Shown: positions 16,194 through 26,405, counted from the first letter of the stretch. The stretch: 64,000 bases of DNA from Moraxella nonliquefaciens (GCF_001679005.1 NZ_LXTW01000003.1:62930-126929), one strand, 5' to 3'. A program made the numbers and translations. The notes: generated by a model from the letters alone, not told the origin.

Positions 16194-16808
16194 CTAACCT
16201 CGCACAATCCGATACATCGCCACATCCGCCAAGAGATTTGGGGCGGCTTTGACGGCTTGATTGCGGATAAAGGTGGGAATCTTTGGGTTGGGGTTATCCC
16301 ACAGGGCAATTGTGTCCAAAATACGAATGTTGTTATCATGGCACAGTCGTTCAAAATCCTTGAAAGTGCAAAGATGAATGTTGGGCGTGTTGTACCATTG
16401 ATGGGGTAGGGTTTCGCTTATTGGCATAATGCCTTTGATGCCAAGATAGATGCGGTTTTGCCAATAGGCGAAGTTTGGAAAGGTTACAATGGCAAATTTG
16501 GCAACTCTTAGCATGTCATTGAGTAGGGTCTTGGGGTGTTTGACTGCTTGCAAGGCACGAGTCATGACAACCGTATCAAAACTGTCATCAGCAAAACGAG
16601 CTAAGCCATCATTTAAATCCTGTTCTATGATATTGAGCCCTTTGGCGATGCCTTCATTGATTTTGTCAGGGTCAATTTCAAGCCCATAGCCAAATACACC
16701 CAAATGCTCTTGTAAGTGTGCTAACAGTGTGCCATCTCCACAGCCCAAATCCAGTATTTTTGAGTTGGGCTTTATCCATTTTTCGGTCAATTTGTGATCA
16801 ATATTCAT
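16194..16808 (-). CDS. metW: Methionine biosynthesis protein MetW
   Basis: 204-residue class I SAM-dependent methyltransferase-fold protein. SAM-binding motif ILDLGCGDGTLLAHL, then LEIDPDKI and the family-typical YGLEIDPDKINEGIAKGLNIIEQDLNDGL. MetW partners MetX in the acetyl-homoserine route to methionine in many Proteobacteria. The metX gene ends 33 bases upstream on the same strand, so the two form an operon. Product and motif match are clear; the exact biochemical role of MetW (activation of MetX) comes from family knowledge. Confidence 0.93.
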   Translation of the reverse strand: MNIDHKLTEKWIKPNSKILDLGCGDGTLLAHLQEHLGVFGYGLEIDPDKINEGIAKGLNIIEQDLNDGLARFADDSFDTVVMTRALQAVKHPKTLLNDMLRVAKFAIVTFPNFAYWQNRIYLGIKGIMPISETLPHQWYNTPNIHLCTFKDFERLCHDNNIRILDTIALWDNPNPKIPTFIRNQAVKAAPNLLADVAMYRIVRG

Positions 16809-16841
16809 AATGTTGCGTTTATTATCTTGTTGGTATTGAGA

Positions 16842-18047
16842 TTAGATTTTGGGGTGTGATGATGCTTTATTTGATGAATTATTTGGCATGGGCGAGCTCA
16901 AAAACCCCTTCACGGCGGTTGTGTAACGTGCAATGTCAAATAAAAACGAATCATGTCCGTGCGGTGCGTCCACATTGACAAAACTGACAGGTTTGTTATT
17001 TGCCATCAAAGCGTCTACAATCTCAATAGAACGCTTGGGGGTAAATCGCCAGTCGCTTGTAAAAGAGACGATGAGAAATTGACATTTGGTGCGGGCAAGT
17101 GTCTGTTTTAGGGCTTCTTTTTCGTCCAAACCATCAGGGGTGTAGTCTCGTGTTGGGTCAAAATAATCCAATGCCTTGGTCATGAGCAGATAAGTGTTGG
17201 CATCAAAATTTTTGCTAAATCTCTCACCTTGATAACGCAAGTAGCTTTCTACTTGAAACTCCACATCATAACCGTACATGAACTTGCCTGACTTCAAATC
17301 TCGTCCAAATTTGACTTTCATGGCATCTTCGGTAATGTAGGTAATATGTCCAACCATGCGTGCTAAGACCAATCCATGGCGGGGATAGGCGTTTTTTCTA
17401 AGATACCAGCCGTGATGAAAATTAGGGTCAGATAGGATGGACTGGCGGGCAACTTCATTAAAAGCGATGTTTTGGGCGGACAGTTTGGGGGTGCTTGCGA
17501 TGATGACGGCACGCTCCAAGCGGTCAGGATAATCCACCGACCATTGTAAGGCCTGCATGCCCCCCATAGAACCGCCAATGATGGCATGCCATTTGTCAAT
17601 GCCCAAGCGGTCTGAGAGCATGACCTGCGTTTTTATCCAGTCTTTGATGGTAATGAGTGGAAAATCCGCCCCCCAAATTTCACCTGTGGTAGGGTTGATT
17701 GTTGTAGGGCCTGTTGAGCCGTGGCATGAGCCGATGTTGTTTAAGCATACCACAAAAAATTGATTTGTGTCTATTGCTTTGCCATTGCCAATCAAATTAT
17801 CCCACCAACCTGCTTTGGTGTCTTGCTCGCTGTGATAGCCTGCGGCGTGGTGTGAACCTGATAGGGCATGGCAGATTAAAATGGCGTTTGTTTTGTCTGT
17901 ATTTAGCACGCCATAGGTCTCAATAACTAAGTCAAATGATGGTAAAACACGTTCGCATTCTAATGTTAATGGTTCATCAAAATGCAAGACCTTTGGCGTT
18001 ACGATACCAACAGATTTTGGGTCTAAATATGGGGGGCTTATGTCCAC
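16842..18047 (-). CDS. metX: Homoserine O-acyltransferase
   Basis: 401 residues, alpha/beta-hydrolase fold. Nucleophile elbow GGSMGGMQALQW, oxyanion region HALSGSHHAAGY, and the C-terminal DAPHGHDSFLFD with catalytic Asp/His. It acylates homoserine (acetyl-CoA or succinyl-CoA donor) as the first committed methionine step. GTG start at 18047: a stop codon lies a few codons upstream in frame and no suitable ATG is near. Forms an operon with metW. Sequence alone does not let me decide between acetyl and succinyl specificity. Confidence 0.95.
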   Translation of the reverse strand: MDISPPYLDPKSVGIVTPKVLHFDEPLTLECERVLPSFDLVIETYGVLNTDKTNAILICHALSGSHHAAGYHSEQDTKAGWWDNLIGNGKAIDTNQFFVVCLNNIGSCHGSTGPTTINPTTGEIWGADFPLITIKDWIKTQVMLSDRLGIDKWHAIIGGSMGGMQALQWSVDYPDRLERAVIIASTPKLSAQNIAFNEVARQSILSDPNFHHGWYLRKNAYPRHGLVLARMVGHITYITEDAMKVKFGRDLKSGKFMYGYDVEFQVESYLRYQGERFSKNFDANTYLLMTKALDYFDPTRDYTPDGLDEKEALKQTLARTKCQFLIVSFTSDWRFTPKRSIEIVDALMANNKPVSFVNVDAPHGHDSFLFDIARYTTAVKGFLSSPMPNNSSNKASSHPKI

Positions 18048-18157
18048 GTTATCGCTCTTTTTAATTTAAAGTTGTATTTTAAGGGCAAAAGGCAGGTTTG
18101 GCAACAGCATTAACAAGATGAGCATAAAAATAAGATGAACACAAAACAGACAGCAAT

Positions 18158-18190
18158 AAAAAGCACTTTGGTTTGACCAAAGTGCTTTTT
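18158..18190 (-). terminator. Terminator of fbpA
   Basis: 15-bp perfect stem (aaaaagcactttggt with its complement) and 3-base loop; A-rich and T-rich ends act as run on both strands. Lies 39 bases after the fbpA stop, between fbpA and the metX start. Confidence 0.85.
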
Positions 18191-18228
18191 GATGTTTAGA
18201 TATTGGCAGAATCATTGATTTAATTTAA

Positions 18229-19224
18229 TTATTTATAACCTGCTCGTTTCATTGTCATGATGGCTTTTTGTTGGTTTTGACCTGCTACCGATACATTGAT
18301 GACATCTTGTTTAAATCTGCCCCAATTAGCCACGGCAGGCGTTGGTGTTATCTGTGGATTGGCTGGGTATTCAAAGTTTCGGTCAGCATACAAACGCTGT
18401 GCTTCTTCGCTGGACATCCATTCAATGAATTTTTGGGCTTCGGCAGGGTTGTCTGAATGTTTTACCACGCCTGCACCTGAAACATTGACATGCGTGCCTT
18501 TGCCTGCTTGGTTGGCAAAAAATACTTTAACATTATTAGCAACATGAGGTTTGGAATTTAGCAAGCGTCCATAATAATAAGTATTGGCAATGCCCACATC
18601 ACAACGACCTGCATCAATGGCTTCTAACAGTGCTGTATCATTTGCAAATGGTGCGGTTGCCAGATTTGCTACCCAGCCTTTGACCACTCTGTTGGTAGCA
18701 GCTTGTCCATGGTTTGCAATCATCGTTGCCACCAAAGACTGATTGTACACATTATTAGAGGTACGCAAGCATAATCTGTCTTTCCATTTTGGGTCTGCCA
18801 AATCGGCATAAGTTGAAAGTTCGCTTGGATTGACCTTATTTGGGTTATAAAAAATGGTACGAGCACGTACTGATAACCCAAACCAATGGTTTTTTGGGTC
18901 ACGCAAATGCGATGGAATATTGCTTTTTAATACAGAAGAATTGATGGGGCGTAAGACACCAGCTTGTGTTGCCTGCCAAAGATTACCACCATCAACCGTG
19001 ATAAGCACATCAGCTTGGGTATTTTTGCCCTCAGCTTTTAGCCTTTCCATCAAAGGGCCTGCTTTATCGCTCACAACGGTCACCTGTGTGCCAGTTTTTT
19101 GTTGATAGGCTTCTGCGATGGGCTTTAATAGCTCGTCGGCACGTGCTGAATATACAACAATTTCATTGGCAAATGCTGGGGCGGTAATTGCCATCGCCAA
19201 TGCGGTAATAACCAGTTTTTTCAT
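18229..19224 (-). CDS. fbpA: Ferric iron-binding periplasmic protein
   Basis: 331 residues from the second of two adjacent ATGs (AAGGA six bases upstream). Signal peptide MKKLVITALAMAITAPAFA, then the mature start NEIVVYSARADELL. Class of FbpA/Idi-type transferrin-like binding proteins: VVSDKAGPLMERLKAEG, VDGGNLWQATQAGVL, and ANTYYYGRLL with the paired tyrosines that coordinate Fe(III). Delivers iron, often stripped from host transferrin or lactoferrin, to FbpBC. It is divergent from fbpB instead of being the first gene of fbpABC, so the shared 237-base region controls both sides. Confidence 0.94.
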   Translation of the reverse strand: MKKLVITALAMAITAPAFANEIVVYSARADELLKPIAEAYQQKTGTQVTVVSDKAGPLMERLKAEGKNTQADVLITVDGGNLWQATQAGVLRPINSSVLKSNIPSHLRDPKNHWFGLSVRARTIFYNPNKVNPSELSTYADLADPKWKDRLCLRTSNNVYNQSLVATMIANHGQAATNRVVKGWVANLATAPFANDTALLEAIDAGRCDVGIANTYYYGRLLNSKPHVANNVKVFFANQAGKGTHVNVSGAGVVKHSDNPAEAQKFIEWMSSEEAQRLYADRNFEYPANPQITPTPAVANWGRFKQDVINVSVAGQNQQKAIMTMKRAGYK

Positions 19225-19391
19225 CATAGATCCTTTTATAAGCAATGTTATGAAACAATAAATTAACACTAGTCTTGCTACTTAATCTGTCTTAAAACCA
19301 CCGTGATTCATACAGAAAAAAGCACGCCAATTTGACATTTTAATCAACCTGCCAAATTTGTGCTATTATACAATACTTTCTAAATAGAAAC

Positions 19392-19410
19392 AAGAAGAAT
19401 TGTCATTCTC
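19392..19410. promoter_or_regulatory. Weak candidate Fur box in the fbpA/fbpB intergenic region
   Basis: Matches 12 of 19 positions of the Fur consensus gataatgataatcattatc when aligned by hand. It lies between the divergent iron-uptake genes where Fur control is expected. Degenerate, so tentative. Confidence 0.3.
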
Positions 19411-19461
19411 TATCAGTTTTGGTAAAATATGATACCGCCCTTTGTTTTATCATAAATTCCC

Positions 19462-21063
19462 ATGAATTCATCTTCCATTTTACCTCGCTTGTGGCTTGGT
19501 CTGTGTGCCTTGTTGGTTTTGGTGCCATTATCCGTCATTGTCTTTGCACTTAACAGTTTTGATGCTGAAATTTGGCACTTTTTGCTGGATTATGAGTTGC
19601 CACTGTTGCTTAAAAATACCGCATTACTGGTACTGGGGGTGGGCATTGGGGTAACAGTACTTGGCACAACAACCGCTTGGCTGACTGCCATGACCGATTT
19701 TCCGTTGAAACGCTTTTTTGGTTGGGCGATGATGTTGCCACTTGCCATGCCCGCTTATGTGCTTGCTTTTGTGCAGTTGGGTATTTTTGACTATACAGGT
19801 ACTATTAGTACTTATTTAAGGCAAGCGTGGGGTTTTGAAAATGGTCTGCCAGATATTAGAAATGGCTTTGGCTTAACGGTGGTCATGAGCCTAACTTTAT
19901 ATCCTTATGTTTATTTGTTGGCAAAAAATGCCTTTGGCAGCATGGGCAACCGAGCTCTTGAAGCGGGGGCGTCATTGGGGCTGTCATCCGTGCAGTCATT
20001 TTTGAAGCTGGCATTGCCCATGGCAAGACCTTGGATTGCTGGCGGCAGTATATTAGCCTTGATGGAAGTATTGGCGGACTTTGGTGCGGTCAGCGTCTTT
20101 GGCTATGACACTTTTACAACGGCAATTTATCAAGCATGGTTTGGGTTTTATTCGCTTGATACCGCCAAACAGTTGGCAAGTTTATTAATTGGTCTTGTGT
20201 TTGTTTTTTTGCTGCTTGAACAGCTAAGCCGTGGTCGTCGCCGTTTTGAGTCCACAGGTCGTGCCAGTCATCACCGAAATATTGTCTTAACTGGTCATAA
20301 AAAATGGTTCGCCACTTTGTACTGTGGGCTGATTTTATGTTTGTCTTTTGTCATTCCAATCATTCAGCTGACCGCATGGGCGATGTCAAGTTGGCAACAA
20401 ATTGTACTTAGTGAATTACTGATGCAAATTTGGCACTCTGTCAGCATCAGCCTAATGAGTGCTGTGGCGGTCGCTGTGGTTGCATTATTTATCGCCATCG
20501 CAGCTCGCTTGGATAAAAGTCGCTATGCTTTGATTGCCACCAAAATATCCACACTGGGCTATGCCATCCCAGGTACGGTATTGGCTGTTGGTGTCTTTGT
20601 GCCTGTTGCATGGCTTGATAATTGGCTCATTGCCAACATATCTGCATTTTCAGACAGTGATGCGATTTTTAAGGGAACCATCTTTGCCATGCTCATCGCT
20701 TTATTGATTCGCTTTTTGGCTTTGGGTGTCCAATCGGTGGATGCTGGCATGAAACGCATTCGTAACACACACATAGAAGCAGCGGCTTCACTGGGAGCAA
20801 CGCCTTTTGGTACGGTGTATCGTGTCTATTTGCCACTCATCAAAAGTGCCCTTGGCGTCAGCATGTTGATGGTCTTTGTGGACACCATGAAAGAGATGCC
20901 CATCACGCTCATGATGCGTCCGTTTAATTGGGATACATTGGCGGTGAGAATATTTGCCTTTACCAGTGAAGGCTTGTATGACAAGGCATCTTTTCCAGCA
21001 CTTGCTATCATTTTAACTGGACTAATTCCTGTCATCTTATTTTCTAAAATGAATCAAAAATAA
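19462..21063 (+). CDS. fbpB: Ferric iron ABC transporter permease
   Basis: 533-residue inner-membrane protein made of two fused permease halves, as in FbpB/AfuB/SfuB. Each half has about six membrane segments and an EAA loop contacting the ATPase: GNRALEAGASLGLSSVQSFLKLALP in the first, IRNTHIEAAASLGATPFGTVYRVYLP in the second. Imports Fe(III) delivered by FbpA. fbpC follows 31 bases downstream in the same operon. Confidence 0.94.
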   Translation: MNSSSILPRLWLGLCALLVLVPLSVIVFALNSFDAEIWHFLLDYELPLLLKNTALLVLGVGIGVTVLGTTTAWLTAMTDFPLKRFFGWAMMLPLAMPAYVLAFVQLGIFDYTGTISTYLRQAWGFENGLPDIRNGFGLTVVMSLTLYPYVYLLAKNAFGSMGNRALEAGASLGLSSVQSFLKLALPMARPWIAGGSILALMEVLADFGAVSVFGYDTFTTAIYQAWFGFYSLDTAKQLASLLIGLVFVFLLLEQLSRGRRRFESTGRASHHRNIVLTGHKKWFATLYCGLILCLSFVIPIIQLTAWAMSSWQQIVLSELLMQIWHSVSISLMSAVAVAVVALFIAIAARLDKSRYALIATKISTLGYAIPGTVLAVGVFVPVAWLDNWLIANISAFSDSDAIFKGTIFAMLIALLIRFLALGVQSVDAGMKRIRNTHIEAAASLGATPFGTVYRVYLPLIKSALGVSMLMVFVDTMKEMPITLMMRPFNWDTLAVRIFAFTSEGLYDKASFPALAIILTGLIPVILFSKMNQK

Positions 21064-21094
21064 TCACTCATCCATTTAACACTTTGAGAAAACC

Positions 21095-22114
21095 ATGTTG
21101 CGTATTGACAATCTTTGTATCAGTTTTGACCACAAACCCATCTTAACTGACATCAGCCTTCATCTTAAATCAGGTCAAATCGCCTGCCTACTGGGTGCCT
21201 CTGGCTGTGGTAAAACGACACTACTGCGGTGTATTGCTGGTTTTGAGACGCCAGATAGTGGTGAGATTTATATTCAAGACAAGCCACTGTATGTCAAAAA
21301 TATCCATCTCCCTGCCCATAAAAGACAAATTGGCATGGTATTTCAAGATTATGCTTTATTTCCACATTTGACCGTGGCGGATAATATTGCTTTTGGGCTC
21401 TCTGCCATGGACAAAACTGCCAAATCCGAGCGTGTGGCTGAAATGCTTGAACTCATTGGGATGAGTGAGTATGCCAATTACTATCCACATGAGCTGTCAG
21501 GGGGGCAGCAGCAACGGGTTGCACTGGTGCGTGCACTTGCCCCACGCCCGAGTTTGATTTTGCTTGATGAACCATTTTCAAATTTGGATGTTGAGCTTCG
21601 CACCAACCTCTCCAAAGAAGTGCGTCGCCTGCTCATCTCCCAAAATGTCTCTGCCATTTTGGTAACCCACGACCAAGCAGAAGCCTTTGCAATGGCAGAT
21701 GTGGTTGGGCTAATCACTCATGGCAGATTGCAACAATGGGGTACGCCAGATGCGTTATATCATCAGCCTGCCAATGAGTCGGTGGCGAGATTTATCGGTG
21801 AAGGGGTACTCATTGATGCCACAAAGGTAACAGAGTCAAATTTTGATACCTCATTTGGGTGTATCGCCGTTGGTTTGCCTTTGGGTAGTCAAAAAGCCTT
21901 GATTCGTCCCCATGATGTCAAGCCAAGCCAAGACCCTAATGCCATCGCTGTTACCGTGATTGATAGAGATTTTCGTGGCGGTTACTGGCTATATACCCTA
22001 CAAACTCATGACGAACAAATACTGCTCATGCAAATATCAATGGCAACAAGTCATCGCACCCATCATGTCGGTGATAAAATTGGCGTGATGATACATAGAG
22101 CGTTTGGTGTGTGA
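21095..22114 (+). CDS. fbpC: Ferric iron ABC transporter ATP-binding protein
   Basis: 339 residues. Walker A GASGCGKTT, Q-loop FQDYALFPHLTV, signature LSGGQQQR, Walker B LILLDEPFSNLD and switch His in VTHDQAEAF, in order within the first 200 residues. The C-terminal part is a regulatory OB-like domain found in FbpC/PotA-type ATPases (ALIRPHDVKPS). Drives iron import through FbpB. Convergent with the MATE gene; only 38 bases separate the stops and I see no clear terminator there. Confidence 0.95.
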   Translation: MLRIDNLCISFDHKPILTDISLHLKSGQIACLLGASGCGKTTLLRCIAGFETPDSGEIYIQDKPLYVKNIHLPAHKRQIGMVFQDYALFPHLTVADNIAFGLSAMDKTAKSERVAEMLELIGMSEYANYYPHELSGGQQQRVALVRALAPRPSLILLDEPFSNLDVELRTNLSKEVRRLLISQNVSAILVTHDQAEAFAMADVVGLITHGRLQQWGTPDALYHQPANESVARFIGEGVLIDATKVTESNFDTSFGCIAVGLPLGSQKALIRPHDVKPSQDPNAIAVTVIDRDFRGGYWLYTLQTHDEQILLMQISMATSHRTHHVGDKIGVMIHRAFGV

Positions 22115-22152
22115 TTTAAAGATTTGTTAAAGTACCTGCTAAGATATTTGGG

Positions 22153-23553
22153 TCAAAGTATTTGCTTTGTCATGTATTTGCTATGTCGCTCCAAATACCA
22201 GCCCAAAGACAATGCTGCCACCGCCAGCGAGATGACCAATGCCATCCAAAAACCATAGATGCCCATACCAACATAAAACGCCAACACAATCCCAGGCAGT
22301 AATCCACAGCCCCAAAAGGCAATGATATGAATAATCATGGGAGTTGTGGTTATCTTATAGCCACGCAGGGCATAGCTTGCCACGCATTGTATGGCATCAA
22401 CAAGCTGAAAGGCGGCAGCATAGAGAATGATGGTGGTGGTGATGGCAATGACCGCCGTGTCTTTGGTGTAGAGTGTTGCCAGTTGTTCTCGTCCGATGAC
22501 CAAAAAGGCAGCGGTCAAAAATGAGATGGCAGTCGCCCCTGATAATGCCACACCACTGCTATAACGGGCATGCTTAGGCTCACGCTGACCCATCGCCATG
22601 CCCACTCGTACCGTGCTGGCAATCCCTAGGCTTTGGGGTATCATAAAAATAAGTGATGTGATATTGATGGCGATTTGTTGGGCGGCGATATAATTTTCAG
22701 TATTACCATCTAATCTGGCAACCAAAAACATGATGCAGCTAAATAGACTCACTTCAATAAAAAAAGACAATCCGATGGGTATGCCAAGTTTGGTGATGTC
22801 GCCAAAGAGTTTGATGTCAGGCAGGCTAAACTTATCCATCAAACCAAATTCGTGAAAATATCTGTCTTTGGTGATGTATGTGCCAAGCATGATGGCGTTA
22901 AGCCAGAAGACGATGGCAGTTGCCAGCCCACAACCTGCTCCGCCTAGGGCGGGCATGCCAAATTTGCCATAGACAAAAATGTAATTTAAGGGGATATTGA
23001 CAAAAAAACACAACCAACTGACCATCATGATAACTTTGGGTTTGTTAAGACTAGAAGCATAGGCGTGTAAGGTGCGATGTATCATGGCAGCAGGCATGGC
23101 AAGCCCGATGAAATACAGATATTTTTTGGTGATGGTAAGCGTGTTGGCACTTAGATGATCAAAATAATAATCAAAGGGCAGTATCGCTGCCCAAATCAGC
23201 ACCATGCCAATCACACCCATGAGTAGCCCATACCACAGCCCTTGTCGCCCCAACTCACCAATATCGCCCGCTTTGGTTTCACCTTTATTGATCGCACCAT
23301 ACTGTTGGGCAATCAGGGGATTTAGGGCGGTCATTACCCCAAGCAAAGTAATGTAGATGGTAATAAATAAACTGTTACCCAGTCCGACCGCTGATAAGTC
23401 ATCTTTGCTGATGCTACCTGCCATGACCGTATCAATAAAGCCTGTACCAACCTGAGCGATTTGTGATAAGAACATGGGTAGGGCAAGTGTGGCTAGGGCG
23501 ATGAACTCTTTTTTATAATCAGCAAAGCTGTGGTGATTTAGGTCAAGAAGCAT
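22153..23553 (-). CDS. MATE-family multidrug efflux pump (NorM-like)
   Basis: 466 residues from ATG 23553 (MLLDLNHHSFADYKKEF); an in-frame extension to 23676 is not typical. About 12 hydrophobic segments arranged in two similar halves. NorM-type landmarks are ALPMFLSQIAQVGTGFIDTVMAG near the start, GVMTALNPLIAQQYGA, and PQSLGIASTVRVGMAMGQ in the second half. Cation/drug antiporter exporting cationic compounds and fluoroquinolones. It stands alone between convergent fbpC and the co-directional autotransporter gene. Confidence 0.92.
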   Translation of the reverse strand: MLLDLNHHSFADYKKEFIALATLALPMFLSQIAQVGTGFIDTVMAGSISKDDLSAVGLGNSLFITIYITLLGVMTALNPLIAQQYGAINKGETKAGDIGELGRQGLWYGLLMGVIGMVLIWAAILPFDYYFDHLSANTLTITKKYLYFIGLAMPAAMIHRTLHAYASSLNKPKVIMMVSWLCFFVNIPLNYIFVYGKFGMPALGGAGCGLATAIVFWLNAIMLGTYITKDRYFHEFGLMDKFSLPDIKLFGDITKLGIPIGLSFFIEVSLFSCIMFLVARLDGNTENYIAAQQIAINITSLIFMIPQSLGIASTVRVGMAMGQREPKHARYSSGVALSGATAISFLTAAFLVIGREQLATLYTKDTAVIAITTTIILYAAAFQLVDAIQCVASYALRGYKITTTPMIIHIIAFWGCGLLPGIVLAFYVGMGIYGFWMALVISLAVAALSLGWYLERHSKYMTKQIL

Positions 23554-23672
23554 GGATGATACTGGATAAAAGTTTGGGCGTATTTTACCACAGTCAAATG
23601 ATGAGATTTGATGTTTTGTCCTCTTAAATGTGCAAAACTTACGTTCATATCCATCAAATCTACACCCATTTA

Positions 23673-25499
23673 TCAAAATGCAAAACGAACACCCACTAAG
23701 CCACCAAGATTAGTATCACCATTTTGATGAGTGGTGTGAACCCCTGCGTGGACATTTGCCTTAGCAAGTTGCCCTTGTATGCCCAAATGAGCGGTAGTAG
23801 CGTGGGATTTGTCAGCATTAATGTCGGTATTAAAGCCTTTGGTGTATTCATGAATGGAGGTCAAAGCTGCGTTAATGATTCGTCCGTCATCATTAAATTC
23901 ATGAGCGTGGGCGATACCACCTGTTAAGGTCAATGTGGGGTTGATGATGTAATCCACGTCCACACCAATCTCACCTTGTAATGATTTTTGTTCTTGTTTG
24001 CCAAAACGCATGGCAGTGGATAAGGCAGGTTCGCTCTCAACCAAATCACCTACCTTGACTTGTTGAGCGTGAACACCGATAAGTGGACGCACTGTGGCTT
24101 TACCGATGTCAATGCCATAACCAGCTTGTAATCCTATATGAAAACGTCTGGCATTTGTTTGTCCTGTGTGTGAACGATTTGCCCCTTCCCAGTCAATGCG
24201 GCGGTGCGTGTCTATACTTAGGCGATCCATTCCCAATGCGGTGTTTAGGCGAATGTTGGCGATATCATGGCGATGGTACAGTCCCACGCCGATGGTTTTA
24301 ATGTTGGATGATAGGGTTTTATTTAAGGTATGGTTTTGATTGTGATGGATGAGATATGCTCCTGTATGTTTTGATGAGTCCGCCACATTCAATCCAATTT
24401 GGGTAGCAGGACTTGCATGATTGCCAGATTGGAGTTTTGCCCAAATACTGTGCTGTGAATCACCAAGCCTGTCAAGTTGATGATAGATTTGACGGTCGTC
24501 GCTCAAACCTGTCTTTATTATCTCATTTGAAACTTTGCCTATGTGAATGGGGGCATCTATGATGGTGTGGTAATACTGTGCCAAAATACGGTGCGTACGC
24601 CCTGATGGGTGAATGTCATCGGCAAAGGCGTAGGTTTGGTTGGCATCTGCACTCGTTGCTTGCCAATTGGCTGTGTGACAGCCCAGCGATGAGGTCATGC
24701 TGTTGATATTTTTACAGGCAAAACCTTTGACATTGGTAAAACCAAAGGCTTCTTTATTGGCAGTTGCTTCTTGGAGTAGGGCAAAGGTGTTGGCAGGAAT
24801 GACGTTGGCATCGGATTGATTGAGCTGTGAAAATAAAGCACGGTTGTATGTATTGGCAGCTAATGTGGCTTGCTTTGCCATACTGGGGTTGGCAGCCGCT
24901 CTTGGTGTAACGCCAATATCGGGCAGATTTGGTACCAAAATGGTCTTTGCTCCTGCTTGATGCAGTCGTTTGATGGAGCTGACCTGTGCAGATGATGCTG
25001 TGTTGATGTCCATCAAGGCTTCTGTGATGGGTTTTGAACTTGCTCCAAGCAAATCATTAGCACCAACCCACACCGCATACAAGGCATTTGGGTCAGCCTT
25101 TGTGTGATTGTTAAAATAGTTATCCATCTGTTGGCGAACCGATGGGATGCTAATCAGACCGAAGGCTGCTGTTTCATTTTTTTGAGCTTTGGCACCACCG
25201 ATGGCATGGTTGGTGCCGGTGAGTGTGTTATTGTTATTGGGTTTGGCAGTCAGCCCATAAGTATCAGCCAACACGCCCGCCCATGTTGTGTCAGGATTGG
25301 TAGTAAATGAGCCATATGCTGTTCCTGCTATGGCAGAGATTGATGGATGGTTGTTGATTTGGTGTGCCAAATTGCCAGTATCTGATAAACTGTCTCCAAA
25401 TACGATAAATTGGCTATAATCTTTGGCGTGAGTGGTATGTAAGCACATGGCAATCATTAGGGTTAATGATGATTGCTTGATAAAAGAGCGTTTGTTCAT
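23673..25499 (-). CDS. mcaP: GDSL-type esterase/lipase autotransporter, McaP-like adhesin
   Basis: 608 residues from ATG 25499 (GGAG seven bases upstream). Signal peptide to about residue 25, then a GDSL passenger: FGDSLSD with nucleophile Ser37, GANDL with N148, and ADDIHPSGRTH with D294/H297. Together these form the SGNH catalytic set. From about residue 340 to the end is an autotransporter beta-barrel that ends in Phe (VGVRFAF), the signal for outer-membrane insertion by the BAM complex. McaP of Moraxella catarrhalis is an adhesin with esterase and phospholipase B activity. This protein has the same architecture. Single gene, convergent with none. Confidence 0.88.
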   Translation of the reverse strand: MNKRSFIKQSSLTLMIAMCLHTTHAKDYSQFIVFGDSLSDTGNLAHQINNHPSISAIAGTAYGSFTTNPDTTWAGVLADTYGLTAKPNNNNTLTGTNHAIGGAKAQKNETAAFGLISIPSVRQQMDNYFNNHTKADPNALYAVWVGANDLLGASSKPITEALMDINTASSAQVSSIKRLHQAGAKTILVPNLPDIGVTPRAAANPSMAKQATLAANTYNRALFSQLNQSDANVIPANTFALLQEATANKEAFGFTNVKGFACKNINSMTSSLGCHTANWQATSADANQTYAFADDIHPSGRTHRILAQYYHTIIDAPIHIGKVSNEIIKTGLSDDRQIYHQLDRLGDSQHSIWAKLQSGNHASPATQIGLNVADSSKHTGAYLIHHNQNHTLNKTLSSNIKTIGVGLYHRHDIANIRLNTALGMDRLSIDTHRRIDWEGANRSHTGQTNARRFHIGLQAGYGIDIGKATVRPLIGVHAQQVKVGDLVESEPALSTAMRFGKQEQKSLQGEIGVDVDYIINPTLTLTGGIAHAHEFNDDGRIINAALTSIHEYTKGFNTDINADKSHATTAHLGIQGQLAKANVHAGVHTTHQNGDTNLGGLVGVRFAF

Positions 25500-25697
25500 G
25501 GTCATCTCCAAAATAAAAACATCTGTAAAGTGTAACAATATATGACAATAATTACAAGTGTTTACCATAAAAAATTAAAATACAGCAACGTTACAGTTTG
25601 TGCGCCTTAGTTTCTTAGTTTGGAGTTGGTTTAGAGCAAGCAGTTGCCCACTTTTTTAAGATGCCATGAGATTTTTTATGACCAAAAGTTTAAGTTA

Positions 25698-26405
25698 TTA
25701 TTTGTTAATGGGGTTGTATCGTTTATGCTTATTAAAAGAGCGGTCAAAGAATTTAAATAGTGCCAATATTATCCATGAGATGAACAGATAAATAATACCT
25801 GCGGCAAAATAAATCTCCAAAGTCAGATAAGTTTTGGCGATGATATTTTTTGAGACATACATCAAATCTACGATGGTGATGGTTGATGCTAGGGCTGAAC
25901 CTTTGAGCATGAAGATAACCTCGTTACTGTATGCAGGTATCATAATACCAAAGGCACGAGGTAGGGTAATATGGGTGAATTTTTGCACAGGCGACATGCC
26001 CAAAGCATCTGCCGCCTCCAATTCACCATGGGGAACAGCCTGTATCGCCCCACGCACAATCTCAGCGACATAAGCGGCGGTATTTAGGGTAAAGGCGATG
26101 ATGGCACACCAATAAGCTTGACTGAGTATGGGTTTCCACAGCACACTCTCTTGGATGACCTTAAACTGCCCTAAGCCGTGATAAATCAGAAATATCTGTA
26201 CCAGTAGAGGTGTGCCACGAAAAAAGAATATGTATAAAAAAGGAAAAATTTGCACCAAGGGATTCTTAGACAGGCGTAACAGCGCCAAAATCACCCCAAA
26301 AATTAGCCCAATGATGCTAGATAATGCCACAAGCTCTAATGTGGTGATGGATGCGTTTAGCAGTTCGGGAAAATGCGTGATGATCGCTTGCCAGTTCCAA
26401 CTCAT
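25698..26405 (-). CDS. artM: Amino acid ABC transporter permease (ArtM/HisM-like)
   Basis: 235 residues. Polar amino acid permease family: five or so membrane segments and the EAA loop ELEAADALGMSPVQKFTHITLPRAF. Family marks include FFRGTPLLVQIFLIYHG. Start overlaps the end of the preceding permease gene by 4 bases, so translation is coupled. Forms the heterodimeric channel with the artQ-like product for basic amino acids such as arginine or histidine; specificity cannot be read from the sequence. Confidence 0.88.
   Translation of the reverse strand: MSWNWQAIITHFPELLNASITTLELVALSSIIGLIFGVILALLRLSKNPLVQIFPFLYIFFFRGTPLLVQIFLIYHGLGQFKVIQESVLWKPILSQAYWCAIIAFTLNTAAYVAEIVRGAIQAVPHGELEAADALGMSPVQKFTHITLPRAFGIMIPAYSNEVIFMLKGSALASTITIVDLMYVSKNIIAKTYLTLEIYFAAGIIYLFISWIILALFKFFDRSFNKHKRYNPINK

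Noticed and set aside
19392..19410. Firm Fur box call
   Set aside because: 12 of 19 consensus matches in AT-rich DNA can occur by chance; kept only as a weak feature.
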